DNA of 64,000 nt from Pseudomonadota bacterium (GCA_963204815.1 CAUJHQ010000048.1:1-64000), one strand, 5' to 3'. Positions 43,306 through 53,672 are shown, counted from the stretch's first letter. Numbers and translations: made by a program. Notes: generated by a model not told the origin, from the letters alone.

Positions 43306-44469
43306 ATGGCGCGCGACGAAGGCCTCGCCCGGTCGATGGCGGCCGACCCGCCGCCGACGCTGCTGGAACGCTGGCGCGACTGGCGCAACCGCACGGTGGC
43401 GCGCCCGTCGTTCCAGCGCTGGGCCGCCGCCTTCCCGCTGACGCGGCCGGTGGCGCGGCGCCAGGCCGGCGAGCTGTTCGACCTCGTCGCCGGCTTCGTC
43501 TACACGCAGGTGCTGCTGGCCGCCGTGCGGGTACGCCTCTTCGACGTGCTGGCCGACGGCCCGTTGACGCAGGCCGCGCTGGCCGATCGCATCGGCCTCG
43601 GCCGCGAAGGCACCGACCGCCTGGTGGCCGCTGCGGCGGCGCTCGAGCTCGTCGAACGCCGGCGCGGCGAGCGCGTGGCGCTTGGCCGCCTGGGTGCGCC
43701 GCTCGTCGGCAACCGCGCGCTGGGGGCGATGATCGAACACCACGCCACGCTGTACGCCGACCTGCAGGACCCGCTGGCGCTGCTGCGCCGCGAAGGCCGG
43801 CCGGCGATGGCCGGCTACTGGCCCTACGCCGTGCACGAAGGCGCCGCCGAACTCGCGCCCGAGCGCGTGGCCGAGTACAGCGCGCTGATGTCGGCGTCGC
43901 AGCCGCTGGTGGCACGCGAGGTGCTGGATGCCTACGACTTCGGCCGCCACCGCGTGCTGCTCGACGTCGGCGGCGGCGAGGGCACATTCCTGCAGGCGGT
44001 GGCGCAGCAGGCGCCGCGCCTGAAGCTGATGCTCTTCGATCTGCCCGCGGTGGCCGACCGTGCCCAGGCGCGATTCGCCGCCTCCGGCCTGCAGGACCGC
44101 GCCAGCGCGCACGGCGGCGACTTCTTCGGTGACCCGCTGCCACCGGGCGCCGACATCGTGTCGCTCGTCCGGGTGGCGTTCGACCACCCGGACGACCGCG
44201 TGCTCGCGCTGCTGCGCAACGTGCGCCGCGCGCTGCCGGACGACGGCACCGTGCTGCTGGCCGAGCCGATGGCCGGCGTTGCCGGCGCCGAGGCCATGGG
44301 CGACGCCTACTTCGGCTTCTACCTGCTCGCGATGGGCCGGGGCCGGCCGCGCAGCGCCACCGAGTTGTCGGCGCTGATGGTCGAGGCCGGCTTCAGCGCC
44401 GCACGCCCGCTGCCCACGCGCCTGCCGCTGCAGGCGAGCGTTCTTGTGGCGCGCTGCCGTCGCGTGTAA
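43306..44469 (+). CDS. crtF: CrtF, hydroxyneurosporene O-methyltransferase
   Basis: A 387-residue SAM-dependent methyltransferase that methylates the tertiary hydroxyl made by CrtC. The SAM motif is LLDVGGGEGTFLQAV; the N-terminal dimerisation domain includes RLFDVLADGPLTQAALA. The ATG directly abuts the crtE stop. Its last codons contain the first TGT of the PpsR-type sites upstream of bchC. Confidence 0.93.
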   Translation: MARDEGLARSMAADPPPTLLERWRDWRNRTVARPSFQRWAAAFPLTRPVARRQAGELFDLVAGFVYTQVLLAAVRVRLFDVLADGPLTQAALADRIGLGREGTDRLVAAAAALELVERRRGERVALGRLGAPLVGNRALGAMIEHHATLYADLQDPLALLRREGRPAMAGYWPYAVHEGAAELAPERVAEYSALMSASQPLVAREVLDAYDFGRHRVLLDVGGGEGTFLQAVAQQAPRLKLMLFDLPAVADRAQARFAASGLQDRASAHGGDFFGDPLPPGADIVSLVRVAFDHPDDRVLALLRNVRRALPDDGTVLLAEPMAGVAGAEAMGDAYFGFYLLAMGRGRPRSATELSALMVEAGFSAARPLPTRLPLQASVLVARCRRV

Positions 44470-44503
44470 TCCCTGAGACACATACTGTCTAGAAAGCTTG
44501 ACA
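44465..44503. promoter_or_regulatory. Two tandem PpsR/CrtJ-type sites before bchC
   Basis: TGT-N12-ACA occurs twice: 44465-44482 and 44486-44503, 21 bp apart (two helical turns), which would allow cooperative binding on one DNA face. The first starts within the crtF stop region. The second covers the -35 hexamer of the promoter at 44498-44525. Confidence 0.75.
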
Positions 44504-44525
44504 CATTCAAGCGTCAGCATAAGAT
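44498..44525 (+). promoter_or_regulatory. Likely sigma70 promoter of bchC
   Basis: TTGACA (44498-44503), 16-bp spacer, TAAGAT (44520-44525). Overlapped by the second PpsR-type site, a normal arrangement for repression under oxygen. Confidence 0.6.
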
Positions 44526-44617
44526 GACACCGTGACATTCAGCACTGCCTTCACCTCGCCGGACCAGCCGTCGGCAGCGCCCGCCGCCTGGCCGGCGGTG
44601 CCGCAGAGGAGCGCCGC

Positions 44618-45571
44618 ATGAAGACCATGGCCATCGTGCTCGAGAGCCCTGAGCACATCGCGTTCAGCCGCCTCGACCTCACGCCGCCGGGCCCCGAGGA
44701 CGTCGTCGTCGACATCGAGTACAGCGGCATCAGCACCGGCACCGAGAAGCTGCTCTGGAACGGCCGCATGCCGTCGTTCCCGGGCATGGGCTACCCGCTG
44801 GTGCCGGGCTACGAATCGGTGGGCCGCGTCGTGCAGGCCGGTGCCGATTCGCACCGCGAAGTCGGCGAGCGCGTGTTCGTGCCGGGTGCGCGTTGCTATG
44901 GCGAGGTGCGTGGCCTGTTCGGCGGTGCCTCTTCGCGCGTCGTCGTCGGCGGCTCGCGCGTGGTGCCGGTCTCCGACGCCCTCGGCGAGCGCGCCGTCCT
45001 GCTGGCGCTGGCCGCCACGGCGTACCACGCGGTGGCCGGCGGCGGCAAGCGCACCGAGATCGTGCCGCCCGACCTCATCGTCGGCCACGGCGTGCTCGGC
45101 CGCCTGCTGGCGCGCATGACGGTCGTTGCCGGCTACCCGCCGCCCACCGTCTGGGAAACCAACCGCTCGCGCGCCGCCGGCGCCGACGGCTACGACGTGC
45201 GCGCGCCCGAAGACGACCCGCGCCGCGACTACCGCGCGGTGTTCGACGTCAGCGGCGATTCGCAGATCCTCGACAAGCTCATCGCGCGCCTGGCGCCGGG
45301 CGGCGAGGTCGTGCTGGCCGGCTTCTACACCGACCCGCTGAACTTCGCGTTCGCGCCTGCCTTCATGCGCGAGGCGCGCATCCGCTGCGCCGCCGAATGG
45401 CAACGGCCCGACCTGCTGGCGGTGGCCGAACTGGCCGAGACCGGCCGCCTCTCGCTCGACGGGCTGATCACGCACCACGGCGAACCGATGCAGGCCGACA
45501 CGGCCTACCGCACCGCGTTCGGCGATTCCGACTGTCTGAAGATGGTCCTCGACTGGAGACATTGCCAATGA
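44618..45571 (+). CDS. bchC: BchC, bacteriochlorophyllide dehydrogenase
   Basis: A 317-residue zinc-independent MDR-type dehydrogenase that oxidises the 3-hydroxyethyl to the 3-acetyl group. [14 protein letters not shown] and [11 protein letters not shown] are BchC hallmarks; the nucleotide fold shows [15 protein letters not shown]. The ATG at 44618 follows AGAGGAGCGCCGC, and the stop overlaps the bchX ATG (ATGA). It has its own promoter and PpsR-type sites. Confidence 0.95.
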   Translation: MKTMAIVLESPEHIAFSRLDLTPPGPEDVVVDIEYSGISTGTEKLLWNGRMPSFPGMGYPLVPGYESVGRVVQAGADSHREVGERVFVPGARCYGEVRGLFGGASSRVVVGGSRVVPVSDALGERAVLLALAATAYHAVAGGGKRTEIVPPDLIVGHGVLGRLLARMTVVAGYPPPTVWETNRSRAAGADGYDVRAPEDDPRRDYRAVFDVSGDSQILDKLIARLAPGGEVVLAGFYTDPLNFAFAPAFMREARIRCAAEWQRPDLLAVAELAETGRLSLDGLITHHGEPMQADTAYRTAFGDSDCLKMVLDWRHCQ

Positions 45572-46572
45572 CATCCACCGCCTCTCCAGTCATCTTCATG
45601 CGCGACGAGCGCCTGAAGGCCGAGGCCGCGATCGAACCCGATCCTGTGTCCACCTCGCCGGCGGCGAAGACGACGCAGATCATCGCCATCTACGGCAAGG
45701 GCGGCATCGGCAAGAGCTTCACGCTCGCCAACCTCAGCTACATGATGGCCCAGCAGGGCAAGAAGGTGCTGCTGATCGGTTGCGACCCGAAGAGCGACAC
45801 CACCAGCCTGCTGTTCGGCGGCAAGGCCTGCCCGACCATCATCGAGACCAGCAGCAAGAAGAAGCTCGCCGGCGAGGCGGTGGCCATCGGCGACGTCTGC
45901 TTCAAGCGCGATGGCGTCTACGCGATGGAACTCGGCGGCCCTGAGGTCGGCCGCGGCTGCGGCGGGCGCGGGATCATCCACGGCTTCGAGACGCTGGAGA
46001 AGCTCGGCTTCCACGACTGGGGCTTCGACTACGTGCTGCTCGACTTCCTGGGCGACGTGGTCTGCGGCGGCTTCGGCCTGCCGATCGCGCGCGACATGTG
46101 CCAGAAGGTCATCGTCGTCGCCAGCAACGACCTGCAGAGCCTGTACGTGGCCAACAACGTGTGCAGCGCGGTCGAGTACTTCCGCAAGCTCGGCGGCAAC
46201 GTCGGCGTGGCCGGCATGGTGATCAACCGCGACGATGGCACCGGCGAGGCGAAGGTGTTCGCCGAACACGCCGGCATCCCGGTGCTGGCCACCATTCCCG
46301 CCAACGACGACATCCGCCGCAAGAGCGCCAGCTACGAAATCATCGGCCGCCCCGGCACGCAGTGGGCGCCGCTGTTCGAGGAACTCGCGACCAACGTCGC
46401 CGAGGCGCCGCCGGTGCGCCCGAAGCCGCAGACGCAGGACCAGTTGCTGGGCCTCTTCAGCGCCGAGGTCACGGGCCGCGACTTCCAGATGGAGCCGGCC
46501 ACCGTGTTCGACATGGTGGGCAAGCACGAGATCGTGAAGCCGACCCTCGAAGTGGTCTACGACGCGGCCTGA
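45568..46572 (+). CDS. bchX: BchX, chlorophyllide a reductase iron protein
   Basis: A 334-residue nitrogenase-like ATPase. The P-loop is [16 protein letters not shown] and switch I carries GCDPKSDTT. The 4Fe-4S cysteines are in [10 protein letters not shown] and [11 protein letters not shown]. It delivers electrons to BchYZ to reduce ring B. Compared with BchL it has the N-terminal extension characteristic of BchX. Confidence 0.97.
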   Translation: MTSTASPVIFMRDERLKAEAAIEPDPVSTSPAAKTTQIIAIYGKGGIGKSFTLANLSYMMAQQGKKVLLIGCDPKSDTTSLLFGGKACPTIIETSSKKKLAGEAVAIGDVCFKRDGVYAMELGGPEVGRGCGGRGIIHGFETLEKLGFHDWGFDYVLLDFLGDVVCGGFGLPIARDMCQKVIVVASNDLQSLYVANNVCSAVEYFRKLGGNVGVAGMVINRDDGTGEAKVFAEHAGIPVLATIPANDDIRRKSASYEIIGRPGTQWAPLFEELATNVAEAPPVRPKPQTQDQLLGLFSAEVTGRDFQMEPATVFDMVGKHEIVKPTLEVVYDAA

Positions 46573-46576
46573 CGCC

Positions 46577-48043
46577 ATGAGCAGCTGCCACGCCGATCTC
46601 GAGAAGGCCCGCGCCGCGGGCGAAGCCACGCGCGAGACGCTGGACCGCTACGCCGCGGACTACCCGAAGGGCCCGCACGACCAGCCGCAGAGCATGTGCC
46701 CGGCCTTCGGATCGCTGCGCGTGGGGCTGCGCATGCGGCGCACCGCGACCATCCTGTCGGGCAGCGCCTGCTGCGTCTATGGCCTGACGTTCACGAGCCA
46801 CTTCTACGGCGCGCGCCGCAGCGTCGGCTACGTGCCGTTCAACAGCGAGACCCTGGTCACCGGCAAGCTGTTCGAGGACATCCGCGAGGCCGTCTACAAG
46901 CAGGCCGACCCGGCGCAGTACGACGCCATCGTCATCATCAACCTGTGCGTGCCCACCGCCAGCGGCGTGCCGCTGCAGCTGCTGCCGAAGGAAATCAACG
47001 GCGTGCGCGTCATCGGCATCGACGTGCCGGGCTTCGGCGTGCCGACGCATGCCGAGGCGAAGGACGTGCTCGCCGGCGCGATGCTGAAGTTCGCTCGCGG
47101 CGAGGCCGAGGCCGGCCCCGTGATGGCGCCGCGCACCGGCCTCAGCGACAAGCCCACGATCACGCTGCTGGGCGAGATGTTCCCGGCCGACCCGGTGGGC
47201 ATCGGCATGCTGCTCGAACCGATGGGCCTGGCCGCCGGCCCGGTGGTGCCGACGCGGGAATGGCGCGAGCTCTACGCCGCGCTCGATTGCGCCGCGGTCG
47301 CCGCGATCCACCCGTTCTACACCGCCAGCGTGCGCGAGTTCCAGGCCGCCGGCCGGGCCATCGTGCCGTCGGCGCCGGTCGGCCATGACGGCACCGAAGC
47401 CTGGCTGCAGGCCGTGGGCACGGCCGCCAACGTGCCGCAGGCGCTGATCGACGCCGCCAAGAACAAGTGGCTGCCGGCGGTGAAGGGCGCGCTCGCAAAG
47501 CAGCCCGTGAAGGGCCGCGTCACCGTGAGCGGCTACGAAGGCAGCGAACTGCTCGTCGCCCGCCTGCTCATCGAGAGCGGTGCCGAGGTGCCGTACGTGG
47601 GCACCGCCTGCCCGAAGACGCCCTGGAGCGCGCCCGACCTCGAATGGCTGCATGCGCGCGGCGTGCACGTGCAGTACCGCGCCTCGCTCGAGCAGGACAT
47701 CGCGGCGATGCGCGAATGCAAGCCCGACCTCGCGATCGGCACCACGCCGGTCGTGCAGGCCGCGAAGGAAGCGACCGTGCCGGCGCTGTATTTCACCAAC
47801 CTGATCTCCGCCCGCCCGCTGATGGGCCCGGCCGGCGCCGGCTCGCTGGCGCAGGTGGTCAACGCCGCCATCGCCAACAAGGCGCGCTTCGAGACCATGC
47901 GCGAGTTCTTCGGCGAGACCGGGCAGGGCGACCGCGCCGGCGTCTGGGAAGACACGCCCGTGCTGCGCCCGGAGTTCCGCGCCGAGACGAAGCGCCAGGT
48001 CATCAAGATCCAGAAGCGCCGCAAGGCCGAGGAGATGATCTGA
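46577..48043 (+). CDS. bchY: BchY, chlorophyllide a reductase subunit Y
   Basis: A 488-residue nitrogenase NifD/K-like subunit. Cluster cysteines are likely in [11 protein letters not shown] and [13 protein letters not shown] near the N terminus. With BchZ it binds chlorophyllide a and a 4Fe-4S cluster. The stop overlaps the bchZ ATG (TGATG). Confidence 0.97.
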   Translation: MSSCHADLEKARAAGEATRETLDRYAADYPKGPHDQPQSMCPAFGSLRVGLRMRRTATILSGSACCVYGLTFTSHFYGARRSVGYVPFNSETLVTGKLFEDIREAVYKQADPAQYDAIVIINLCVPTASGVPLQLLPKEINGVRVIGIDVPGFGVPTHAEAKDVLAGAMLKFARGEAEAGPVMAPRTGLSDKPTITLLGEMFPADPVGIGMLLEPMGLAAGPVVPTREWRELYAALDCAAVAAIHPFYTASVREFQAAGRAIVPSAPVGHDGTEAWLQAVGTAANVPQALIDAAKNKWLPAVKGALAKQPVKGRVTVSGYEGSELLVARLLIESGAEVPYVGTACPKTPWSAPDLEWLHARGVHVQYRASLEQDIAAMRECKPDLAIGTTPVVQAAKEATVPALYFTNLISARPLMGPAGAGSLAQVVNAAIANKARFETMREFFGETGQGDRAGVWEDTPVLRPEFRAETKRQVIKIQKRRKAEEMI

Positions 48044-49533
48044 TGGCCGGCGCACCGATGAACTACGTCATCGACCACGACCGCGCCGGCGGCTACTGGG
48101 GTGCGGTCTACGTCTTCACGGCGATCAAGGGCCTGCAGGTCGTGATCGACGGCCCTGTGGGCTGCGAGAACCTGCCCGTCACGAGCGTGCTGCACTACAC
48201 CGACGCGCTGCCGCCGCACGAGCTGCCGATCGTCGTCACCGGCCTCGCCGAAGAGCAGCTCGGCCGCGAAGGCACCGAAGGCTCGATGAAGCGCGCGCAC
48301 GCCGCGCTCGACCCCGACCTGCCCAGCGTGGTGGTCACCGGCTCGATCGCCGAGATGATCGGCGGCGGCGTCACGCCCGAGGGCACGACGATCGCGCGCT
48401 TCCTGCCGCGCACCATCGACGAAGACCAGTGGCAGTGCGCGAACCGCGCGATGTTCTGGCTCTGGACGGAGTACGGCCTGCGCAAGGTCCCGGCGCGCAA
48501 GCCTTTCGACCAGCGCGAGCCGGGCGAGAAGCCGCGCGTCAACATCATCGGCCCCTGCTACGGCAGCTTCAACATGCCGAGCGACCTGGCGGAGATCCGC
48601 CGCCTCGTCGAAGGCCTGGGCGCCGAAGTGAACATGGTGTTCCCGCTTGGCAGCCACCTCGCCGACGTCGCCAAGCTCGTCGACGCCGACGCGAACATCT
48701 GCCTGTACCGCGAGTACGGCCGCATGCTCTGCGAGGCGCTTGAGCGCCCGTACCTGCAGGCGCCCATCGGGCTGCACAGCACCACCGCGTTCCTGCGCCA
48801 GCTGGGCGAACTGCTGCACCTGGACCCCGAGCCCTTCATCGAGCGCGAGAAGCACACCACGATCAAGCCGATCTGGGACCTCTGGCGTTCGGTCACGCAG
48901 GACTTCTTCGCCACCGCGAGCTTCGGCGTCGTCGCCGGCGAAACCTACGCGCGCGGCCTGCGCCATTTCCTCGAAGACGAACTCGGCCTGCCGTGCAACT
49001 TCGCGGTGTCGCGCAAGGCCGGCAGCAAGACCGACAACGAGACGGTGCGCCAGCTCGTGCACACGAAGCCGCCGCTCGTGCTGTTCGGCAGCTACAACGA
49101 ACGCATGTACCTGTCCGAAAGGTCAGGGGGCCACGGGCCGAAGCCGACCTACATCCCGGCCAGCTTCCCCGGCGCCATCATCCGCCGCCACACCGGCACG
49201 CCGTTCATGGGCTACGCCGGCGCCACCTACGTGGTGCAGGAGTTCTGCAACGCGCTGTTCGACGCGCTGTTCAACATCCTGCCGCTGGGTTCCGATCTCG
49301 ACCGCGTCGACGCCACGCCGGCGCGCCAGCGCCAGGAACTGCCGTGGGCCGACGACGCCAAGGCGCTCTTCGACCGACTGGTCGAGGCGCAGCCTGTGCT
49401 GGTGCGCATCTCGGCGGCCAAGCGTCTGCGCGACCAGGCCGAGAGCGAAGCGCGCCGCCACGGCGAAGACACGGTCACCGCGGCACGCGTCGCCGCGGCC
49501 GGCGGCGTGGCCGCACCGGGGGTGGCTGCATGA
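48043..49533 (+). CDS. bchZ: BchZ, chlorophyllide a reductase subunit Z
   Basis: A 496-residue partner of BchY. Hallmarks are [20 protein letters not shown] with the cluster Cys in [19 protein letters not shown] helix and a C-terminal Ala-rich tail (about residues 480-496). The DCR helix near the C terminus resembles that of BchB. The end runs into a 141-bp gap before pufB that holds no convincing pufQ. Confidence 0.96.
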   Translation: MAGAPMNYVIDHDRAGGYWGAVYVFTAIKGLQVVIDGPVGCENLPVTSVLHYTDALPPHELPIVVTGLAEEQLGREGTEGSMKRAHAALDPDLPSVVVTGSIAEMIGGGVTPEGTTIARFLPRTIDEDQWQCANRAMFWLWTEYGLRKVPARKPFDQREPGEKPRVNIIGPCYGSFNMPSDLAEIRRLVEGLGAEVNMVFPLGSHLADVAKLVDADANICLYREYGRMLCEALERPYLQAPIGLHSTTAFLRQLGELLHLDPEPFIEREKHTTIKPIWDLWRSVTQDFFATASFGVVAGETYARGLRHFLEDELGLPCNFAVSRKAGSKTDNETVRQLVHTKPPLVLFGSYNERMYLSERSGGHGPKPTYIPASFPGAIIRRHTGTPFMGYAGATYVVQEFCNALFDALFNILPLGSDLDRVDATPARQRQELPWADDAKALFDRLVEAQPVLVRISAAKRLRDQAESEARRHGEDTVTAARVAAAGGVAAPGVAA

Positions 49534-49640
49534 CGCGCCGCCTGACCGCACCCACCTCGACCCGCTGCCCGGTGCAGCGGGCGTACCCGACGTCACGGCG
49601 CTCCGCCGCGACTGCCACCGCCGCGCGGGCATCGCGCGCG

Positions 49641-49659
49641 GCTGGCCGAAAGGCCAAGC
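49641..49659 (+). other. GNRA-loop RNA hairpin before pufB
   Basis: GCTGGCC, GAAA tetraloop, GGCCAAGC with a single bulged A. It ends 3 bases before the pufB ribosome site AGGAG. Probably an mRNA-stabilising 5' structure for the highly expressed puf segment. Confidence 0.4.
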
Positions 49660-49674
49660 TCAAGGAGATTTCCT

Positions 49675-49821
49675 ATGGCTGAGAACAAGGGCTCGATCTC
49701 GGGCCTGACGGACGACGAGGCCCAGGAGTTCCACCGCTACTGGGTTCAGGGTTTCGTCGGCTTCACCGCCGTCGCGCTCGTGGCCCACATGCTGGTGTGG
49801 ATCTGGCGCCCCTGGCTCTGA
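49675..49821 (+). CDS. pufB: PufB, LH1 beta polypeptide
   Basis: A 48-residue light-harvesting 1 beta chain: soluble N terminus with [14 protein letters not shown] (His20), then one membrane helix with the bacteriochlorophyll-binding His38 (LVAHMLVW) and the conserved terminal WIWRPWL. The ATG at 49675 follows CAAGGAGATTTCCT. Confidence 0.97.
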   Translation: MAENKGSISGLTDDEAQEFHRYWVQGFVGFTAVALVAHMLVWIWRPWL

Positions 49822-49862
49822 ACGAACGACGCACTGCCTGACCTGGCAACAAGGGGAATTTC

Positions 49863-50087
49863 ATGGCCCGAGTCGAAAAAGTGATGCCGCAATCGATGGC
49901 GGCGAATGCATCCCGGGGTTTCGGGATCATCTTTGCCATCAGCTTCGTGGTGTTTCTCGCAATCGCCCTGTTCGGGCAATTGATCGGTTGGGACTGGCGT
50001 TCCGCATTGCCCGGCGCCGAGGGCGGCAAAACCGTTCTGGGCGGTGTCAAGGCGAGTGTTTATACCTTCATGTCGCATTTGCTCTAG
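49863..50087 (+). CDS. Unrecognised single-helix membrane protein between pufB and pufA
   Basis: Not recognised as a known puf gene. A 74-residue protein with a ribosome site (AAGGGGAATTTC) placed exactly like those of its neighbours. It has a polar N terminus (residues 1-19, one Arg/Lys-rich patch), one strong membrane helix about 20-43 ending in FGQLIGW with a GxxxG (G38, G42), and a polar, Gly-rich tail whose last 15 residues (VKASVYTFMSHLL end) could be amphipathic. There is no His in the helix, so it should not bind bacteriochlorophyll like an LH alpha or beta chain. Its size and topology recall PufX and PufQ of Rhodobacter but no sequence identity can be claimed. LH1 beta and alpha genes are normally adjacent. 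Confidence 0.75.
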   Translation: MARVEKVMPQSMAANASRGFGIIFAISFVVFLAIALFGQLIGWDWRSALPGAEGGKTVLGGVKASVYTFMSHLL

Positions 50088-50099
50088 GAGCTTGGAATC

Positions 50100-50300
50100 A
50101 TGTGGAGAATCTGGCGTCTCATCGACCCGTTGCGCGCTCTGGTCGTGCAAGGTGTTTTCCTGTTCGGCATCGCGGTGATGATTCACCTCATCCTGCTGAG
50201 CACGAACAAGTACAACTGGATGGATGGTCCGGCGAAAAAGGCGGTCGCTTCGGCGAATTCGCCGACGCCGACGGCTGTCGCTTCGCTCACGGCGAAGTAG
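50100..50300 (+). CDS. pufA: PufA, LH1 alpha polypeptide
   Basis: A 66-residue LH1 alpha chain: opening [14 protein letters not shown], helix with the bacteriochlorophyll ligand His29 (VMIHLILL) and NKYNWMDG after the helix, then an Ala/Ser/Thr tail. It starts 12 bp after the unknown 74-codon gene. CTTCGC/GCGAAG at its 3' end (50281-50297) forms a small hairpin just before the stop. Confidence 0.97.
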   Translation: MWRIWRLIDPLRALVVQGVFLFGIAVMIHLILLSTNKYNWMDGPAKKAVASANSPTPTAVASLTAK

Positions 50301-50322
50301 GCCGCGTCCCGCACCGGGTCAC

Positions 50323-50355
50323 GGGCGGGGCTGGTCAGTCCAGCCGGCTTCGCCC
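50323..50355 (+). other. pufA-pufL intercistronic hairpin
   Basis: GGCTGG (50329-50334) pairs with CCAGCC (50340-50345) and is enclosed by GGGCG/CGCCC. In other purple bacteria a hairpin in this gap protects the short pufBA mRNA, raising antenna over reaction-centre synthesis; the same role is inferred here. Confidence 0.6.
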
Positions 50356-50421
50356 GACCACCCACAGACATTCGCTGCTGTCGAGGCCCACTGAATTCGC
50401 CTCGCAGTCGGAGGAATCAAA

Positions 50422-51261
50422 ATGGCAATGCTGAGTTTCGAGCGGAAATACCGCGTGCGCGGTGGCACCCTCGTCGGCGGCGACCTGTTCGATTTCTGGA
50501 TGGGCCCGTTCTACGTCGGATTCTTCGGCGTGACGACGGCCTTCTTCAGTTTCGTCGGCATCGCACTCATTCTCTGGGGCGCGGCGATGGGGCCGACCTG
50601 GAATCTGTGGCAGATCAGCATTGCACCGCCCGATCTTTCGTACGGCCTGCGCATCGCGCCGCTGCTCGAAGGCGGGCTGTGGCAGCTCATCACCGTCTGC
50701 GCGATCGGGGCCTTCGGTTCCTGGGCGCTGCGCGAGGTGGAGATCTGCCGAAAGCTGGGCATGCAGTACCACGTGCCGATCGCCTTCGCCTTCGCCATCG
50801 GCGCCTACGTCACGCTGGTCGTGATCCGGCCGCTGCTGCTGGGCGCCTGGGGGCACGGCTTCCCGTACGGCATCTACAGCCACCTGGACTGGGTGTCCAA
50901 CGTCGGCTACCAGTACCTGCACTTCCACTACAACCCCGCGCACATGATCGCGATCAGCTTCTTCTTCACGACGACGCTGGCGCTCTCGATGCACGGTGGC
51001 CTGATCCTGTCGGCCAGCAACCCGGCCAAGGGCGAGCTGGTGAAGACCACGGACTCGGAGGACACGTTCTTCCGCGACGCGGTGGGCTACTCGATCGGCT
51101 CGCTGGGCATCCACCGGCTGGGCCTGTTCCTGGCGCTCGCGGCGGTGTTCTTCAGCGCCGTCTGCATCGTCATCAGCGGCCCGTTCTGGACGCGCGGCTG
51201 GCCGGAATGGTGGGGCTGGTGGCTGAACATGCCGATCTGGTCGCATTGGCCCCTGAAGTGA
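50422..51261 (+). CDS. pufL: PufL, reaction-centre L subunit
   Basis: A 279-residue five-helix subunit of the type II reaction centre. Typical opening [19 protein letters not shown]; special-pair and accessory chlorophyll His in HLDWVSN and HFHYNPAHM; iron-ligand His regions in [11 protein letters not shown] and GIHRLGLF. The ATG at 50422 follows CGGAGGAATCAAA. Confidence 0.98.
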   Translation: MAMLSFERKYRVRGGTLVGGDLFDFWMGPFYVGFFGVTTAFFSFVGIALILWGAAMGPTWNLWQISIAPPDLSYGLRIAPLLEGGLWQLITVCAIGAFGSWALREVEICRKLGMQYHVPIAFAFAIGAYVTLVVIRPLLLGAWGHGFPYGIYSHLDWVSNVGYQYLHFHYNPAHMIAISFFFTTTLALSMHGGLILSASNPAKGELVKTTDSEDTFFRDAVGYSIGSLGIHRLGLFLALAAVFFSAVCIVISGPFWTRGWPEWWGWWLNMPIWSHWPLK

Positions 51262-51276
51262 GCGGGAGGACACGAC

Positions 51277-52263
51277 ATGCCTGAATATCAAAACCTGTTC
51301 ACCGCGGTGCAGGCCTCCGGGCCGGCCCACATGGGCGTGCCGCTGCCGCGGCGCGACAGCCCGCGCACCGGCAAGACGCCGCTGAACATCCCGATCCTCG
51401 GCCGCCTGGGCATGGCCCAGGTGGGCCCGGTCTACCTGGGGGCGCTGGGCATCTGCTCGCTGATCTTCGGCGCGCTGGGCTTCGTCATCATCGGCTTCAA
51501 CATGCTGGCCCAGGTCCACTGGGACCCGGTGCAGTTCGTGCGACAGCTGTTCTGGTTGTCGCTGGACCCGCCGTCGCCGAAGTACGGCCTGCACCTGCCG
51601 CCGCTCAACGAAGGCGGCTGGTGGCTGATGTCCGGCTGCTTCATCACCGTGTCCATCCTGTTGTGGTGGACGCGCATGTACACCCGGGCCCGCTCGCTCG
51701 GCATGGGCACGCACGTGGCCTGGGCCTTCGCGGCGGCGATCTGGCTGTTCCTGGTGCTGGGCTTCATCCGCCCGGTGCTGATGGGCAGCTGGAGCGAGGC
51801 GGTGCCGTTCGGCATCTTCTCGCACCTGGACTGGACCGCGGCGTTCTCCATCCGCTATGGCAACCTCTTCTACAACCCGTTCCACGCGCTGTCGATCGCC
51901 TTCCTCTACGGCTCGACGCTGCTGTTCGCGATGCACGGCGCCACCATCCTGGCGGTCAGCCGCTACGGCGGCGAACGTGAGCTCGAGCAGATCGTCGACC
52001 GCGGCACGGCCAGCGAACGTGCGGCGCTGTTCTGGCGCTGGACGATGGGCTTCAACGCCACCACCGAATCCATCCACCGCTGGGCCTGGTGGTTCGCGGT
52101 GCTGTGCCCGCTGACCGGCGGCATCGGCATCCTGCTGTCGGGCACCGTGGTGGACAACTGGTACCTGTGGTCGGTTCAGCACGGCGTGGCGCCGCCGTAC
52201 CCGCCGGTGTTCGGCACCGTCGTCGATCCCGCCGCCGCGGCCCTGCCGGGAGTCAAGCCATGA
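51277..52263 (+). CDS. pufM: PufM, reaction-centre M subunit
   Basis: A 328-residue partner of Puf[26 protein letters not shown] spans the special-pair helix, and [11 protein letters not shown] and ESIHRWAWW hold iron ligands. The quinone QA site Trp is in the usual RWAWWFAVL region. The stop overlaps the pufC ATG (ATGA). Confidence 0.98.
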   Translation: MPEYQNLFTAVQASGPAHMGVPLPRRDSPRTGKTPLNIPILGRLGMAQVGPVYLGALGICSLIFGALGFVIIGFNMLAQVHWDPVQFVRQLFWLSLDPPSPKYGLHLPPLNEGGWWLMSGCFITVSILLWWTRMYTRARSLGMGTHVAWAFAAAIWLFLVLGFIRPVLMGSWSEAVPFGIFSHLDWTAAFSIRYGNLFYNPFHALSIAFLYGSTLLFAMHGATILAVSRYGGERELEQIVDRGTASERAALFWRWTMGFNATTESIHRWAWWFAVLCPLTGGIGILLSGTVVDNWYLWSVQHGVAPPYPPVFGTVVDPAAAALPGVKP

Positions 52264-53633
52264 AGTCGATCTTCACCCGCTTCCTGCCGCTCGCGGCGCT
52301 CGGCGTCGCGGCGCTGCTGGCCGGCTGCGAACGCCCGCCGATCCAGTCGGTGCAGACCGGCTATCGCGGCACCGGCATGCTGCAGGTCTACAACCCGCGC
52401 ATCCTCAACGAGCAGATTCCGAACCACCAGCCGCCGGGCACGCCGCCTGTGCCGGCCTCGCCCGACGGCCCGCGCGCCAAGGACGTTCTGAAGAACGTGC
52501 AGGTGCTCGGCGACACCGGTGTCGCGGAGTTCACGAACCTGATGACGGCCATCACCGCGTGGGTGTCGCCGAAGGAAGGCTGCGCGTACTGCCACAACCT
52601 GCAGGACATGGCGGACGACTCCAAGTACGCCAAGGTCGTGGCGCGCCGCATGATCCAGATGACGCAGCACGTCAACGCCGACTGGAAGCCGCACGTGGCC
52701 GGTACCGGCGTCACCTGCTACACCTGCCACCGCGGCGAGCCGGTGCCGGCGCAGGCCTGGGTGACGGCGAAGTCGCAGGACAAGCGGTCCGACTTCATCG
52801 GCAACCTCGACGGCCAGAACCAGCCGGCGATGAGCGTCGGCCTCGCGTCGCTGCCCTACGACCCCTTCACGCCCTACCTGCTGAAGGGCGAGAAGATCGC
52901 GGTGCAGGCGACGAGCGCGCTGCCGCAGGGCCACGTGGCGTCGATCCAGGCCACCGAGGGCACCTATGCGCTGATGTTCCACATGTCGTATGCGCTCGGG
53001 GTGAACTGCACCTACTGCCACAACTCGCGCAGCTTCAACAACTGGCCGGAGAGCTCGCCGAAGCGCGGCATCGCCTGGCACGGCATCCGCATGGTGGGCG
53101 ACCTCAACAATGCCTACCTCGAGCCGCTGACCAAGACCGTGCCGGCCACGCGCCTGGGCCCCGAGGGCGACATCCCGAAGGTGTCCTGCGCGACCTGCCA
53201 CCAGGGCGCGTACAAGCCGGTCTACGGCGCGCAGATGGCGAAGGACTATCCGGCGCTGCTGGGCGCCCCGACGAAGGCCGCGGCCACTGCCGCGCTGCCG
53301 CCGCCGGTGGCCGAACCGACGCGCTCGGTGCTGTACTTCGGTGTCGGCTCACCGGTGCTGGACGCGGCGCAGTCCGCCGGCCTGGGGGCGCTGATCGAGC
53401 TGCTGAAGTCGTCGCCCAAGGTGATGGCCACGATCTCGGGCTTCCATTCGGCGGCCGGCACGCTGGCGCAGAACCAGGACCTGGCCAAGCAGCGCGCCTT
53501 CAACGTGCGCGACGCCCTCGTCGCGGCCGGCATCCCGGCGACGCGTGTCGCGCTCGCCAAGCCGCAGCAGACCGAGGCCAACGTCGCCGGCGAAGACCCG
53601 ACGGCGCGCCGCGTCGAGGTGACGGTCCGCTAG
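52260..53633 (+). CDS. pufC: PufC, tetraheme reaction-centre cytochrome with C-terminal OmpA-like domain
   Basis: A 457-residue protein. Residues 1 to about 345 are a standard RC cytochrome subunit: a lipoprotein signal (GVAALLAGC) and four heme motifs, CAYCH (108), CYTCH (153), CTYCH (250) and CATCH (310). After an Ala/Pro linker, residues about 354-457 follow the OmpA-like peptidoglycan-associated fold: [13 protein letters not shown], then [12 protein letters not shown], then [20 protein letters not shown], then [11 protein letters not shown]. The Asp that normally binds diaminopimelate (GHTD) is Ser here. This tail is close in pattern to the one on some Burkholderiales cytochrome oxidase subunit II proteins. 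Typical PufC ends near residue 350. Confidence 0.93.
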   Translation: MKSIFTRFLPLAALGVAALLAGCERPPIQSVQTGYRGTGMLQVYNPRILNEQIPNHQPPGTPPVPASPDGPRAKDVLKNVQVLGDTGVAEFTNLMTAITAWVSPKEGCAYCHNLQDMADDSKYAKVVARRMIQMTQHVNADWKPHVAGTGVTCYTCHRGEPVPAQAWVTAKSQDKRSDFIGNLDGQNQPAMSVGLASLPYDPFTPYLLKGEKIAVQATSALPQGHVASIQATEGTYALMFHMSYALGVNCTYCHNSRSFNNWPESSPKRGIAWHGIRMVGDLNNAYLEPLTKTVPATRLGPEGDIPKVSCATCHQGAYKPVYGAQMAKDYPALLGAPTKAAATAALPPPVAEPTRSVLYFGVGSPVLDAAQSAGLGALIELLKSSPKVMATISGFHSAAGTLAQNQDLAKQRAFNVRDALVAAGIPATRVALAKPQQTEANVAGEDPTARRVEVTVR

Positions 53634-53672
53634 CCGCGCCGCGCAACCCCACCCACACGCCCGGCGTGCCGC

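Noticed and set aside
47533..49062. Long minus-strand open frame opposite bchY/bchZ.
   Set aside because: Antisense shadow of high-GC coding sequence; no protein family features, and the plus strand is certain.
49530..49682. 50-codon frame overlapping the bchZ stop and running into pufB, in the place where pufQ occurs in Rhodobacter.
   Set aside because: The translation is Arg/Ala/Thr-rich with no membrane helix, so it does not resemble PufQ; no clear ribosome site.
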